A stretch of DNA of 64,000 nt from Papilionanthe hookeriana x Papilionanthe teres (lineage: Eukaryota; Streptophyta; Magnoliopsida; Asparagales; Orchidaceae): positions 75,271,239-75,335,238 of the forward strand of contig CM040430.1 in the NCBI GenBank assembly GCA_022702705.1, written 5' to 3'. This document shows, in pieces, positions 23,071 through 35,150 of this stretch. Every line of letters begins with the position of its first letter. The stretch's first letter is position 1. Position numbers and translations under genes: made by a program. The notes beneath the pieces are model-generated. The model did no database searches. It was not told the origin of the DNA and worked only from the letters and a program-made list of their open reading frames with translations.

Positions 23071-24596
23071 TCAGAGGCATACTTCTGAATGCTTTCTTTG
23101 CACATATTTTGGAAATCAATATTTAAATTTGGAAATTCAAATTCACAGTGATAAATTGAAAAAATACACCTACTAATCCCCAGCGGGAACATAACTTCAC
23201 TTCAACTCTAATTCGATCTTTGATTTGTTTCAAGTATGGTTTGTTGAACATTCATTTACGATTGGGTTGATCATTTCATTCAATACCAATAGTTGCGGCG
23301 TGCTTGTACACCACACCACACCTATTAGGGGTCCATTTGTTGACCTCATTTTTTAGGTCTTTCTTTCCCTTCTCCTTTGAGCCTAGGATCTAGCCTTAGG
23401 ATTTTCATATTTTGGAGTCTCTTAGAGGACTAGACTGAGACCCACCATATTTAGAACTTCAAGTCATCTCCTCGCTTTTTGAAGTTTCATATGGACGGTT
23501 TAAAATCCTCAACATCCATTTGATTCGATTAAAAGCCGACATATTGAAACTCTTGATGAGTTCCTATAGGGATTTGAAAGCCATAGGCGGACCCCACTAC
23601 ATGCAACGTTTGACTTTTTGACGTGAGCAATATGTTTGACTATGGATCTAGCTTAGGTGAAGACCGGTCATTAATTTGCTCGTTAAATGGCTCCAGTCAG
23701 GTCAAAATAATTTTATTGTGCCACGTGTCGCAAATTTGATTTAAATTGGCTCGATCGTAGGTGAACTTGTTCGAATGTCCCCGAATGACGAAATGGACTG
23801 CGCCGATGTGTCCAGAACGTCGATTTTAGCTGGGAAGGACATATAATTCAATAGGGTTTCGAATTGGATCAAATTTTGCATAAATTGACGAAATTGAGTA
23901 AAATAATAATATTAAAATAAAAAAATGACATTTCTTATAAAATAATAAAACTCACACCTCTTTTACCCTAACCTCACGCCTGCACACTTCCCCTCTTCCT
24001 TACGACGGAACTCTCGAACCTTCCTCCTCCTCTCTCGGATCCGGACGCTGGCTTCTCCCTCATTGTCGAAGCCTCCTGCCAGTTTTCCGGTCACCTTCAT
24101 TCTTCCTGAGCCTCAACCGACCTTCACCGCCAGTAACCCTATTTTGTAACAGTTTTTCCCGCCCAAATGCATCCAGATTTCAGTTGCTTTTTCTTGAAAT
24201 TTTTTCATGCATGTTAAGGCTTGAATTGTTAAATCTATGAATCAATACACCTGGTATTCTGATATTATACTTTTATTTTTGAAAGTATAATTGCTTACCA
24301 GAGAATTTGCATTATGTTTTGCTTCAATGTTTTGTTGACAAACTACAGTGATATTGAGAAATGAAGGATGGCCTATTATTCGGTGTTTTTTTTAGCTAAG
24401 CTTTCTCATTCTATAAATCTATTAGTCAAATGTAAATACTACTTTATGGATTATTTTCATTTAAATGCATGTTCTTGAACCTACAGTGAAGAATTTCATG
24501 CACTTCATATTCTGCTTTTATTATCAAGAATTATGGATGAATTCCTGGTTTGCTACCTGATGGATTTGCATGATTATTTACTCTTGTGCTTTTAGT

Positions 24597-24600
<4 letters not shown>
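23071..24600. other. Unclassified, possible LTR-like DNA
   Basis: No gene seen. A CT-rich stretch at 23940-24120 (CCTCTTTTACCCTAACCTC and on) resembles a transcribed leader. The surrounding sequence could be U3 and R of an old LTR, but no ends were found. Confidence 0.3.

Positions 24601-24655
<55 letters not shown>
24600..24655. repeat. TA microsatellite, left of LINE
   Basis: About 27 TA units directly before the LINE fragment. Confidence 0.9.
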
Positions 24656-24657
<2 letters not shown>

Positions 24658-24659
24658 TC

Positions 24660-25400
24660 TCACTTTATAGACATAAGTGGGTTACTTTTGAAGCTTCGTT
24701 GGGATGATTGGAAAGCTCGAAATGGTGTTGTGTCCCCCTAATTATTAGCTGGTTTGTGTGGATGGCTAGGATTCAGGCAAAGTATGAAGATAAACCTTGT
24801 TTCCCCAGAACAGTTGTGCTTAACTGCTATAAATTTATTAGCAAATCCTATGTTGCTTCTCCTACTCCTAATAAGAAAGTCTCTTTTGTGCACTGGATGT
24901 TGCCTACCCAGCCCTGGATTAAAATCAATGTTGATGGGAGTTTTACCTCTTCTATTGCTGGTATGGGTACTGTATGTAGGAACCATGTGGGACATTTGTT
25001 ATGGTTTTTTCAGTCTCCTCTCATTACCTCTTCTGCTTTGGAATCTGAGATGGCAGCTGTCCTTTGGGCTTTAAAAACTGCTAGAGCCTTTAATTTTCAA
25101 CATGTCTGGATTGAATCTGATTCACAACAGGTTATCAAAATGATGCAGGGTACTTTTACTCCTCCTTAGAATTTGGTCTACTTATACAGAAAAATTCTAT
25201 CCTTCTCCTTACACCTTACTCTACAATGGTCTCATATCCATCGAGAAGGTAACCAACCAGCCAACTGGTTGGCAAAGACCTCTGCTTCTAACAAAAATGT
25301 AATCTTTTCCTTTTTGCCTTTTGAGCCTTTAAGGCACTTACTTTTGGCGTACCCTCTTCACCTCCCCTTCATTAGATGTACTTAACTTTCTCATATTAAT
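24660..25400 (+). pseudogene. 5'-truncated LINE (L1-type) 3' end with RNase H domain
   Basis: Shows the C-terminal part of a plant L1-type LINE ORF2. A linker (WCCVPLIISWFVWMARIQAK) is followed by an RNase H domain: KINVDGSF (first Asp), SALESEMAAVLWALKTA (Glu), WIESDSQQVI (Asp) and HIHREGNQPANWLAK (His, with Asn where Asp is usual). One in-frame TAG at 25167-25169 separates the third and fourth motifs. The upstream frame is closed by TGA at 24705. TA microsatellites lie on both sides. Confidence 0.8.
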
Positions 25401-25414
25401 GATATTTTCTTTTT

Positions 25415-25415
25415 G

Positions 25416-25488
<73 letters not shown>
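25415..25488. repeat. TA microsatellite, right of LINE
   Basis: About 36 TA units after the LINE end. Confidence 0.9.
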
Positions 25489-25491
<3 letters not shown>

Positions 25492-27599
25492 TAATTCGTC
25501 TGGTTCTTTCTATGATGAACATTTCTGCTTGAAGCATTTGGGGTTCCTTGAGTTGAAATACTCATTTCCTGCATAAAGTAATTGGACAAATATGTGCATA
25601 AGAGTTGAAAGGCATATATGTTTAAATGAGAGATTGACTGTTGGACAGTTTGGCTAAGTCACTAATGCTTGTATTTGTACTATATAGATATATTGAGGTT
25701 GCAAATTTTTTTTTCCTAATATATTTTTATTAATAACACTGAAATTTTGAATAAAAATTTACTTGTTGAAATTTAACGTATCTACCTTTATATTCATTGA
25801 ATTCTGACATATTTCTTGATTTACTAAACTCCGACATGTTTAAGTCTATACTGCACTTAATCTGAATGTGTACCTATAGTTTTAATATATGTATTATGTG
25901 TTACGACACTTGGATTTAATTATACAGAAGCATAAGAATTGGATGTTATGCATAGGAATTTATCATTAATCTTTAATAGTTATTTGACTCGGTGACTTAC
26001 TTGGGAATTCTGTTTAGAAATTCTTAGATTTTTTTAGCCAAGAATTGTGAGCAATTGCATTTATCTTTGATTAAGATAAATTATGTCATTTTTAAAATCT
26101 ACCAGTGTACAATTCGTACATATTTAAATAGTTCATATTCAAATTCTTAGGGTTTTATGCATACCACCTAATTCATACATATTTACGTATTCAGTACCCT
26201 TTATTTTAATAAATTTACATCCTGTTAAAAAAATGGGGGGGGGGAAATCTAGACCGAGCCTATCCTCAAATAGAATTCTTATTCCCCCATTTTCATTTTT
26301 CATATGTTTATAACTAAACTTAACTATACAGACACTTGTAGTTATTAGTTTGCTTTCGAGGCATCAACAGAGTTGGCCAGGTACACATTTTTTTTACTGC
26401 ACAGCTCATTTACTTTCTTTATTATATACTGTAGTGCAGTCCTTTACTTTTAATTATTGTACATACTTACCTGTATCATGCTTTTAATTATTATTTCTCT
26501 TGCATGTTCACACATGACCCTAGGATAGGCCATTTAGGGCATGGTTTTTTTGTTATGTATTACACATGTCTACTTTAGTCACTACTTCTCTTGCATATTT
26601 ACATATGACACTAGGATAGGCCGTTTGAGGCATAGTTTCTCTTTTCTCTCTTCTCTCTCTCTTTCTCCTTTTCTCAGGACGAGACAACTACGAGATCAAG
26701 TGACGATTCAACTTCATGCAGTGGATCGGACGACAGAGGACGAATGAAGGTTCTTCAATTAGACTTTCGTAGATTTAAGTAACACTATATGGCATCAAGG
26801 TCGTCGTTTGATACAGCGTAAATTCTCACATTATCTTTTAGGACTTAGTACGATTGTTACAATACAAGTCCTAAATTATTTAAAATTCCAAGGTAGTCGT
26901 TTGATACGACATAAATCCTCCTATTTTCTCGGGCTATTTGCATTTAACATGCAGATATATGTCATGAACATCTAAATAATTTACAGGATTGAAATATCAA
27001 ATATAACTTCACTTTCAAAGATATAAAGCCCAACTATAGGGTAGTTTGAGATGTCACTGAAGCTTCTTCAGTATCTTCGACATCTCTTACTCTTCACTCA
27101 TTTGGATTCTGAAAATAATCGTTCCACATTGAGCCTCTCTCATTTGATTTTTCTACAAACAATAGTGGAAACCTAAATGTTGATATTCTTGAAGACGAAT
27201 CCCATGATCTTTATTTAGAGTTTTCTTAGGAAACTTTGGTTGCTTAAGATATAATTAACTATAGGGGCTTGCCCATATAGGGAATTAAGAATGCAGACTA
27301 ATCTAAACTCTGTCTAATATGTGTATTAGATAGGGGAATTTGTCGGCTATAAAATACACAGACCAAAATAGAGTCATAAATTTTTAAGTTTAGATAGTTA
27401 AGCCTACTAACAAGTGGTACGCTCATCTTTCAGGATGATGTGTCACTTGTATTATCGTGCTCAACAATTTAAACTAATAAATATATGAGATCTATCTGGT
27501 CTCGTAATTTTTAAAATAAAAAAATATCATCATTTTCAAAATAAAAATTATATTACACATTAAATTTAAATTTAAAAATTTCATATTATTTCATAAAAA
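25489..27599. other. Intergenic AT-rich DNA
   Basis: No gene recognised. A near-repeat of CACTAGGATAGGCCGTTT / CCTAGGATAGGCCATTT occurs at about 26519 and 26608, and of CGTCGTTTGATAC at about 26800 and 26890. A run of G is at 26235-26245. Confidence 0.35.
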
Positions 27600-28326
27600 A
27601 ATTGCCGACAGCTCTCCAGCTCTAGATCTGGCTCATAGTAAAATGGCTCTTTGTCTTCATCCATTCTTCTGAAAGCGACTGACACCCTTTTTCTTCAAAC
27701 TCCTGGGATGCAGTGTTTCACTAAATCTGCTCCATTTTCTTTTAATACCAGCACTAATCCTACTGGTAAGGAGATTTCAACAGAACCTCGGAATTCTCCA
27801 AGTCTGACAATCTGGATTTCTCGTCCAAACAAGATATTTCTTTCACTTTTAAAGAAGACCGTGCAGAAGGGTCTCACAAAATCATGATGGTCGATAAGAG
27901 GTGGAATGCAGTCCCCGTCCTTATAAATATGTATGATGCAGCTGTTAGGAATACAGTCTGCAGGCAACACGTGCCACTCAACCATCCTCTTTATCATCTT
28001 CTTGATCTGTAGTGGCATCGGATCCACCTCATCATGTCACAAGATCCCCGGGGGATTTTCATGTCAATCAATCACGAAGTTATAATAACAGCCACACTGA
28101 ATAGTGACTCTGCCTTTTCCACGTTTCCATTTTGACGGCTCTGTTTATGTCCTTGGCCTCAGAAGGCTTGCTCTGCCCAATGTCTGTAGAGTGTCAACGT
28201 AGTAAAAAATTTCTTCTTCATCCTTTCTCAAGCATACGTAAGTTTATAACTCGAGTCCTTCCAGGATATTGACAAACTTTCCTTGTATGTCTTCATAGTG
28301 TTGAAATTCTTGCTTTCTGATTCTTC
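27600..28326 (-). pseudogene. ALKBH9/10-like RNA demethylase pseudogene, intronless
   Basis: On the - strand this reads as the catalytic half of a plant AlkB homologue (2-oxoglutarate/Fe(II) dioxygenase acting on N6-methyladenosine in RNA). Motifs in order: KFVNILEGLEL (28280), PSKWKRGKGRVTIQCG (28130), ENPPGIL, EVDPMP, EWHVLP, DGDCIPPLIDHHDFVRPF, ILFGREIQIV, SLPVGLVLVL, GADLVKHCIP, then RKRVSVAFRRMDE (27670). The first iron-binding His of the HxD motif is Leu here (PPLID in place of PPHID). There are stops after LEL, in the PRT stretch, after PPGIL, and after KHCIPGV. No intron interrupts this stretch, which suggests a processed copy; a poly(A) tail is not obvious. Confidence 0.85.
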
Positions 28327-30768
28327 TAATTAATTAAATCATAAATTTTATCTTTTAATATGACAAAAATGAGATGGGTTTCTAACATTTATTCCTTTAT
28401 GTTTCAATCATTCAAGCATAATAATTAAGATCATTCATTACCCAATTCCCATTTTAATTAAGCCTAAATATTGATTACGGCTAAATTCTTCAAAATTGTA
28501 CTTTTATCCCTAAAGGCCTTTATCACTTTAAATTTAACTCATTAGAATTATTTTATATTTTGGAGTATTAATTAAATATAAAATATTTTTGAGGTTCAAA
28601 ATTAAGGTTTATATTTTTCTTGAATCTCTCTAAGGCTAGGGAACCCAGAAAAACAAATTTTGTATTTTTTCTAATTTTTCTTTTAATTACTAAAATTATT
28701 TTTGTGGGAAGTTAAGGAAATTCATTTTTTTAGCCTTCAAAAATTAACTTAAGCCTTTGAAAATTAATATTTTAACTTAGGGACTTCGAAAAATTATTTG
28801 GATGGTTCCTAAATAATTAAGAGACAATTTAGAATATTTCTAACAATTTTCTTAATTTTGTAATTTTTTTAATTTTTAATTATTTAAATATTAAAATAAT
28901 ACTTAAAAATGAAAATTTTGTTTTAATTGCATATTTTTTGTTCAGAGAGTCCTCTAATCACAGAGAACTCACAAAATTAATTTGGTAATTTTTTAAAGTG
29001 TATTTTAATTATTATTTTTATATAATTTCCAAAAATATGATTTAACTTGAATAATTCATTTAAGCATTTAAATTAACATCATTTGACTCGAATTTTTTTA
29101 TGGGGAGTTTCCCAGAGGCAATGGAGAATTATTCTTGGGTTATTTACATTTTTTTTAATCCATTTTTTTTTTAGTTTTAGGTCTTAATTACCATTAGGGT
29201 TATACTTAATGAGTTAGACCAAGTTTAAATTTTTCCTAGGGTACTCTGTTCATAAGTAACCTCTATTCACTGAGCATTAGAATTTTTTTTTATTATTTTT
29301 ATGATTTTTCTACACCAAGTTATGGATTTTTAAAGTTAAATGAATTTAAGTAAATCAAAAATTCCATATTTTCTCACTTAAATACGTGGCGCTGACTGGA
29401 TCCTAGGCAGCTCTGAAAGACCATACGGCGCTCCCTGATTCAACAACGCAATCTGACTCAGCTTCGCGCTTTATGTCCAACTGTTACATGCGCGATCGAA
29501 CGGTCCACCTTCATCATCTTTGACCGGTTCTTCCCGTGAGCCCTCAATATTCTAGACTTAAGAACTCGAGTTATACTTAACCAAACTGCATGGGGTTTGT
29601 TCCTTGAGCTTCATCTGACATAGACAAACCTATCTATACGGCTAACCTAACCTGAAATTGACCCAACATGGATAGAGAATCGAAATAAGCTCAGGAAGAA
29701 GGTGAGTTTCAACACCTTTGTCTGAGAGGGGAGGCCTCAATCAGATGGTTGTGGTAGCTTCGATTGGTCTCAATGAACCTCCAGATGAAGCCTTTTATGT
29801 TGGTGAAATGTCTAGACCTGGATTCGATCAAGGCTGATTTAAGGTGTTGATCAAAGTCTGGTGCGGGGGCTCTCTGTGATGGGGCTTTGAAGGGGGATCT
29901 TCTTCTTTCAGTGCTGTGATGGTTTGGGTGCAATTAATTTGATTTTGGTGCACTGTGGAGCTATGGTGAAATGTGTCCTAGTTCTACTGGAATTTCAGTA
30001 GAGAAATTGGCTCTAGACAGTGAGCTCAATGGCTAAGGATGGTAGGCTTGCACTCAAAAGGTCTCAGGGAAGCTCTGGTGAGGTTTTGGCAGGGTTTCCT
30101 TGAGAAAATTTTAGCACCTCTCTTGGCCGTGAAGGATGGATTTTATAGCCATGGCCAGTGAGTGGAGCTCAGGGCTTTAATTTGGGTGCTTTATGCTGCT
30201 TAAGGTGAGGACTGAGCAATGCCATTGATCACTAAGGGGAAGCCTCACTGACAAAGCTCAATTTTGAGTTTAGAGGGGTATGGGGGTGTTCAGACTTAGT
30301 TGTTCTGGTGGCTAGGGTGGCTGGCAAGGACAACAAAAGTGGCTAGCAGGCTGATGGGAGGTAAGAGGGGAGCTCAGTGCCATTAATTGTGTTGTTTACT
30401 TGAGGGTTATGGGGAGTTATAGGTTAGCAAAAAAGGGCGAGGTCCATTATTCCTAAGTAAGGGACCTTTGGTCCATGGCTTAATAAACTTGGGTATGAGT
30501 GTAAGCTGTGTGTATTGTGTAAGCTCCAGACGTCCCAGGGTATATTCTAAGGTCTGACCACCTATAACAGACTTCCCCTGGGTTTCCTTATGCTTGGTCT
30601 GTTCCTCCCAAAAGCTGGAGGTTAGGCCTTAAGCATCATATGAAAACTCCCAGTGAAGTGAAAAAAGTTTGAATTTCTATGGGGAGGGTTCCAAGACTAG
30701 TCTTCTAAGAAATTCATCCTGAGAGTCCTATAGCTAGACCATAGGATATTCTAAAGAGAGACTAGATC
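28327..30768 (-). other. Unclassified LTR-like sequence
   Basis: No gene. On the - strand a TATA-type box (GGCTATAAAATCC) is at about 30137-30149, after a U3-like stretch (30768-30160) and before a CA-rich leader. The region to 28330 is AT-rich and non-coding. It abuts the truncated gag of element D at 30768, so it may have removed the rest of D. No second copy or defined ends are seen. Confidence 0.35.
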
Positions 30769-32390
30769 TTAACCAAAAGTTAGGTCAACAGGCATCTGTT
30801 CTAAAGCTTCTGCAAAAGGAATATTTATTTTTAATTTCTTAACTACTTTCATGAACTTTGAAAATTTTTTATTCATCTTATGATGTCTAATTCTTTGAGG
30901 AAATGGAGGTGGTGGTCTTTCCAAATTGATTTTAGTTGGAGAAATTAATTTTTCTAGATCCTTAGAAACACGTTCTTCAAGTCTTTTTGTTTCATTTATT
31001 TGTCTCATAACTTCATTCTCTTTTCTAACTACATCATATATCTCTCTTTCACTTTTTAATTGGATAGCTTCTACTTGATCATTATTATTCTCTTTAGGTT
31101 TGATCTTAGTTTTGCTAGTAAGTGTTCCTTGGGGACTATTGCTAAGTGAATTATCAATTTGTCCCAGTTGATTCTCTATGTTTCTAATCACAGCATTTTA
31201 ACTTTGCAACTGGTTTCCCATTTGCAATACCACTTCTTCTATAGACATATTATTGTCCTTAAATCGTTGATCATTATTAGAGTCTAGTGGATATGAAGGT
31301 TTATAGTTTGTGTTCCCCTGATTATTCTAACTTCCATTAGGATTTGCATGATTATTTTCCCATTGTTGGTTTCTACCCCCAGTAGTATGATTCCAGTTAA
31401 AATTAGGATGGTTCTTCCAACCTGTGTTGTAAAAGTTAGAATATGGGTTGTTTATGGTATTTAAAGTCTCATATAATAAGTTGGAATCAATCATATGCCC
31501 TAATGAACTTTCCACACTTACAAGAGTAAATTGAGGCTGGTTCATTCCAAATTGGTCTAACTTCCTTGATATTGCAGCAACCTGAGATGTAAGAATTGCA
31601 ATCATATATGTATCATGAACACTAATTACCTTTTTAGGATTTACCCTTGCAGAGTGCTACTGAAATTTATTTGTAGTCATTTCTTCAATTAATGCATACG
31701 CTTCATCAAATGATTTTGACACTAATAAGCCACCAGCAGCAGTATCAATAATGTAACTAAGGGATCCTACTAACACATTATAAAAAGTTTGAATAATTAA
31801 CCAATATGGCAGAGCATGATGTGGACACTTTCTTAGGAATTCCATAAATCTTTCCCAGGCTTCGTATATTGATTCCCCTTCATACTGACAAAATGAGATA
31901 ATATTGTTTCTAAATTTAGTAGTCCTTAAAGATAGAAAATACTTAGCTAGAAATTTCTAAGTTAACTCCTCCCAATTTTAAATAAAGTCGGGTGCTAATG
32001 AGTATAACCACATTTTAGACTTATCTCTTAGTGAGAAAGGAAAAATCCTTAGCCTAACAACATCGTCTGACGTGTCGTTATAACAAAATGTAGCACAAAT
32101 TTCTAGAAAACTAGATAAGTGTAAACAGGGATCCTCCGAAGGAATTTCCCCAAACTTGTTGTTCTGCACCAGTTGGATAATCGCTGGATTTAGTTTAAAC
32201 GAGTCCGCTTCTATGACAGTGTTTTGTATACTTGAGTGAATTTCATCTGTTATAGGATTTACATAATCCCTCAATGATTTATGATGATTTTCTAAGTTAT
32301 TAATTTGAATGTTTTCTATTTTCATTTCTAGTTTTTCAAGTCCTTTCTGTTTTTTGGTTATTTCCATTTTTCTAACTTGGGACCATAAGG
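30769..32390 (-). pseudogene. gag of Athila-like element D (broken, truncated)
   Basis: Encodes a capsid protein related to that of C. Motifs: NPAIIQLVQNNKFGEIPSED, RLRIFPFSLRDKSKMWLYSL (32367-31978), CPHHALPYWLIIQTFYN and IDTAAGGLLVSKSFDEAYAL (31845-31657), an Asn-rich part (31605-31327), and a Lys/Glu-rich part ending IPFAEALEQMP (30790). It has stops or frame changes near 31978, 31657, 31327 and 31200. Protease and pol are missing because homology stops at about 30770. Confidence 0.85.
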
Positions 32391-32673
32391 AACAAGTCCT
32401 ATAGATCTTTTATTTTGTATACTTAACACAATAAACAATATATTAACAATAAAACAAATAAAAGAAAATATATTCAACACAACAAAATATTTTCACAAAT
32501 ATCTTATTTTTTACACAAACAGTTTTTTCTCAACACTTTTTCATACAAAAAAAAACTTTTCACACAAAAATAATTTTATGACACTAAAGTTTTCCAATTT
32601 TAAGCCTAATTACTTCAACTAAAATTCTCCTAAAATTCTTATCGATGCTTCCGAGGCAACAACACTAAAAACT
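32391..32673 (-). other. Leader and degenerate primer binding site of element D
   Basis: A/T-rich leader between LTR and gag. At about 32655-32667 a decayed tRNA-Asp-type primer site reads AGTGTTGTTGCC on - after the LTR end ATCA and AGTTTTT. Confidence 0.5.
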
Positions 32674-34551
32674 TGATGCGCCTCCTGCGTGTGCTATTTT
32701 TTTGTATTTTTATGTTTGTATGTATGTGCACACACTAGAGGTTTCATGCAAGTATGCGTATCGTTCAAGTAATACAGAGCTCTAGTGGAGTCCTGTTTAT
32801 CGATCCCATAGGGAAGCGAGGTAAGAGGGCCTTAGTCAAATTCTAGTATACTATTATCAAACTTTAGTTTGGAAGGTCGATATAAGTATTTTTTTCTAAC
32901 AAATACTCCTAAAAGTAAGTCTTAAGATTAAAACAACTAATAACTACTCCTAAATGAAAATATTAATTCAAAAAATATTTTTTTCTAGATAATTTGGTTT
33001 GGTGAATTTTGAGATTAATAAAATCTAAAATTCTTATGTAGTGAATTAGATAACGTATAGGAATGAGATGCATTAAATATTGTACGTGTCAAATAGCAGT
33101 AATTCTATTCTTTTCTCTCTTCGAAGTGCATAAAGAACATTGGCTAATCCTAGTTTTAGTCCCTAAATCCGTGGTTATGCTGCGAGGGTACTGGCTCTCA
33201 CTCCAATGCTCCCACTTCCCTTCACCTAAAGGCTAACCTTCGTTTTAGTTTTCAAACACTAGAACCGAATTGGGGATTTTCTCCTGTCACCCTAAAATCC
33301 CCAATTCTACGCTCATCAAAGTAATTTCCTTATTTATTTGCACTCAACCCCCATGAAATTGACCATCCATGGAATTTGAATGTGGTTCCACTGTGTTGAG
33401 AATTACACTGCTCTCTCGGATGATAGCACAATTACAACGAATTTTAACACTACAATGAGCTCTTATTGTAATGTAAATGAAGCTCAAGTAAAAACCATCA
33501 CATTTATGATTAAAACTTTTTCTAGCAAGCATCCTAATATCCTGAACATGAATCATACTCATTGCAAAATAAAAGTGGAATGAAAAGAATGGAATAATCT
33601 TCTTATGTTACTATTTCCAAACAAGAAGAAAGAGTATAAGAAAAACATCACAAAGCACGAAGAAAATACAACAGAAAACTTCATTTCATCAAAGCAAATC
33701 CACTACATAACTGTTTACAAAATCATAAGATAATAAAGAAAACAATACTTAGTTTTTTCCTCTTGAAAGAAAGATGAAAATCTCTCCCACAAAGCCTCTC
33801 ACTGATCCATGCAATGCTAGTACAAACATATACAGATTCTCTCAAAATACCCTCATCAATCTATCCAAAAAGGTAGAAATCTACATTTATATTCCTATTC
33901 TAAGATCTCTAAACATTCTCCACGTTTTCCCTAACTTCTACCACCCTTTTTTGGCTTCAAATTCACTTTAAAATTGTGTAGTGACGAATTTCCCAAGAGC
34001 TACTTCAAGAAACCTTCCAAAAAGCATCCAGATTCAATGTACATGGCCAATAACCGCCAAAATCGTGTCCAAACTATCTCGGGCGCCGTCGACGCTAGAT
34101 AGGGATCTGTCGGTGCCTATAACTCGTCATTCTCAAGATACCGGCGCAGACGGCGCCGATTTGGGCGCCATCAAAGCCCATTCTGCGCAGCTACACGATT
34201 TTGCTCCGTTTTAGCTTTGTTTCGCCCCTTTTCAGTTTTGTTGCGTTTTTAATAGATAGCCCTACAAAATAAGCATGAAAAAAATATTTTTTAAAGTGTA
34301 ATATCATTCAAAAATATGGAAGAAGTGTAAAAGAGATTAAGCATAGAAAAACTCATCAAAATATGTGAGGCCAAAATTTGCTTTCTTGCTCGTTTTTGCT
34401 CCAAATTGCACCGTTTTTGCTTCTTTTTCTCCAAAAGTCCATTTCTTATACCTAACACAAAAAACATGCAAAACACCTTCCTTTAAAGTGTAATATCATT
34501 AAAACTAAACATAAGATATATATGAAAAATCAAGAATTTTTAGGCGTGTCA
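32674..34551 (-). repeat. 5' LTR of element D
   Basis: 1878 bp, starting TGACACGCC at 34551 and ending GCGCATCA at 32674 (- strand). It has a TATA-like box at about 33884-33892 and palindromic doublets at 34082/34103 and 34143/34164. Unlike A, B and C it has only one primer-site copy, outside the LTR, so it shows the simpler, probably ancestral end. Confidence 0.75.
34082..34175. repeat. Palindromic doublets in LTR D
   Basis: Units GGCGCCGTCGACGCT at 34082, a partner around 34103, GGCGCAGACGGCGCC at 34143 and GGCGCCATC at 34164. Pitch is 21 bp in both pairs. Confidence 0.6.
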
Positions 34552-35150
34552 ATAGGTTAGATTCTTACCAATTTGATCTAGGGCTTCGTACCTTAAATCT
34601 AAGATTGAGCCAATTAGAGGGCTATTAGGAGAAGGAGACTCATGGGTGACAGACTAAAAGTTTCGCCGTGACAATCTAGTTATTTTAAGGAATTAAACCT
34701 AGGTTAACTAAGCTATATTATACACTCAGAAGAGGGTAAATTAGATTTATGCTCCTATTCTCACTAGATACATTAGCCTCTAAGCATCATATTCCTACAT
34801 TGTCTTGATCACCACAAGAGAAAGATAATTTTTACACTTCAAAATTCACAAAACCAATTTAATAGTCAGGTTTACCTTTAGATATAGGTTTGTATTTAGA
34901 AGTAGTTGATAAAAAACACACTTAATCGACATTCCAAACTATGACCAGATAGTAGTAGACTAGAACTTAGCATAAAAGATTTTTTATCTCGCTTCTCTGT
35001 GGGATCAATACTCTGGATATAAAGAAACCCCTATATTATTTGAACGATATATATAATTGCGTAGAATATCTAGTGTGTAAACTTTCAATCAAATTCTCAA
35101 CTCTATAACATATCCATTTTGCACACTAGCCGCCTAAAGAAATTATGTCA
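34552..35150 (+). repeat. Truncated Athila-type LTR fragment F
   Basis: 3' part of an LTR on +. CTCTGTGGGATCAATACTC, ATATTATTTGAACGATA and TTGCGTAGAATAT match the R/U5 region of LTR A, and it ends TGTCA at 35150 followed by AGTTTTTTGCC, a broken primer site. Confidence 0.65.

Noticed and set aside
29709..29933. 74-codon open frame on -
   Set aside because: No recognised motif. It lies in the presumed R/U5 part of an LTR-like region and has no start or codon support.
20197..34560. ATAGG next to both LTR C (20197) and LTR D (34552) as a shared target duplication
   Set aside because: They flank different elements, and neither has the matching copy at the other end. Probably chance.
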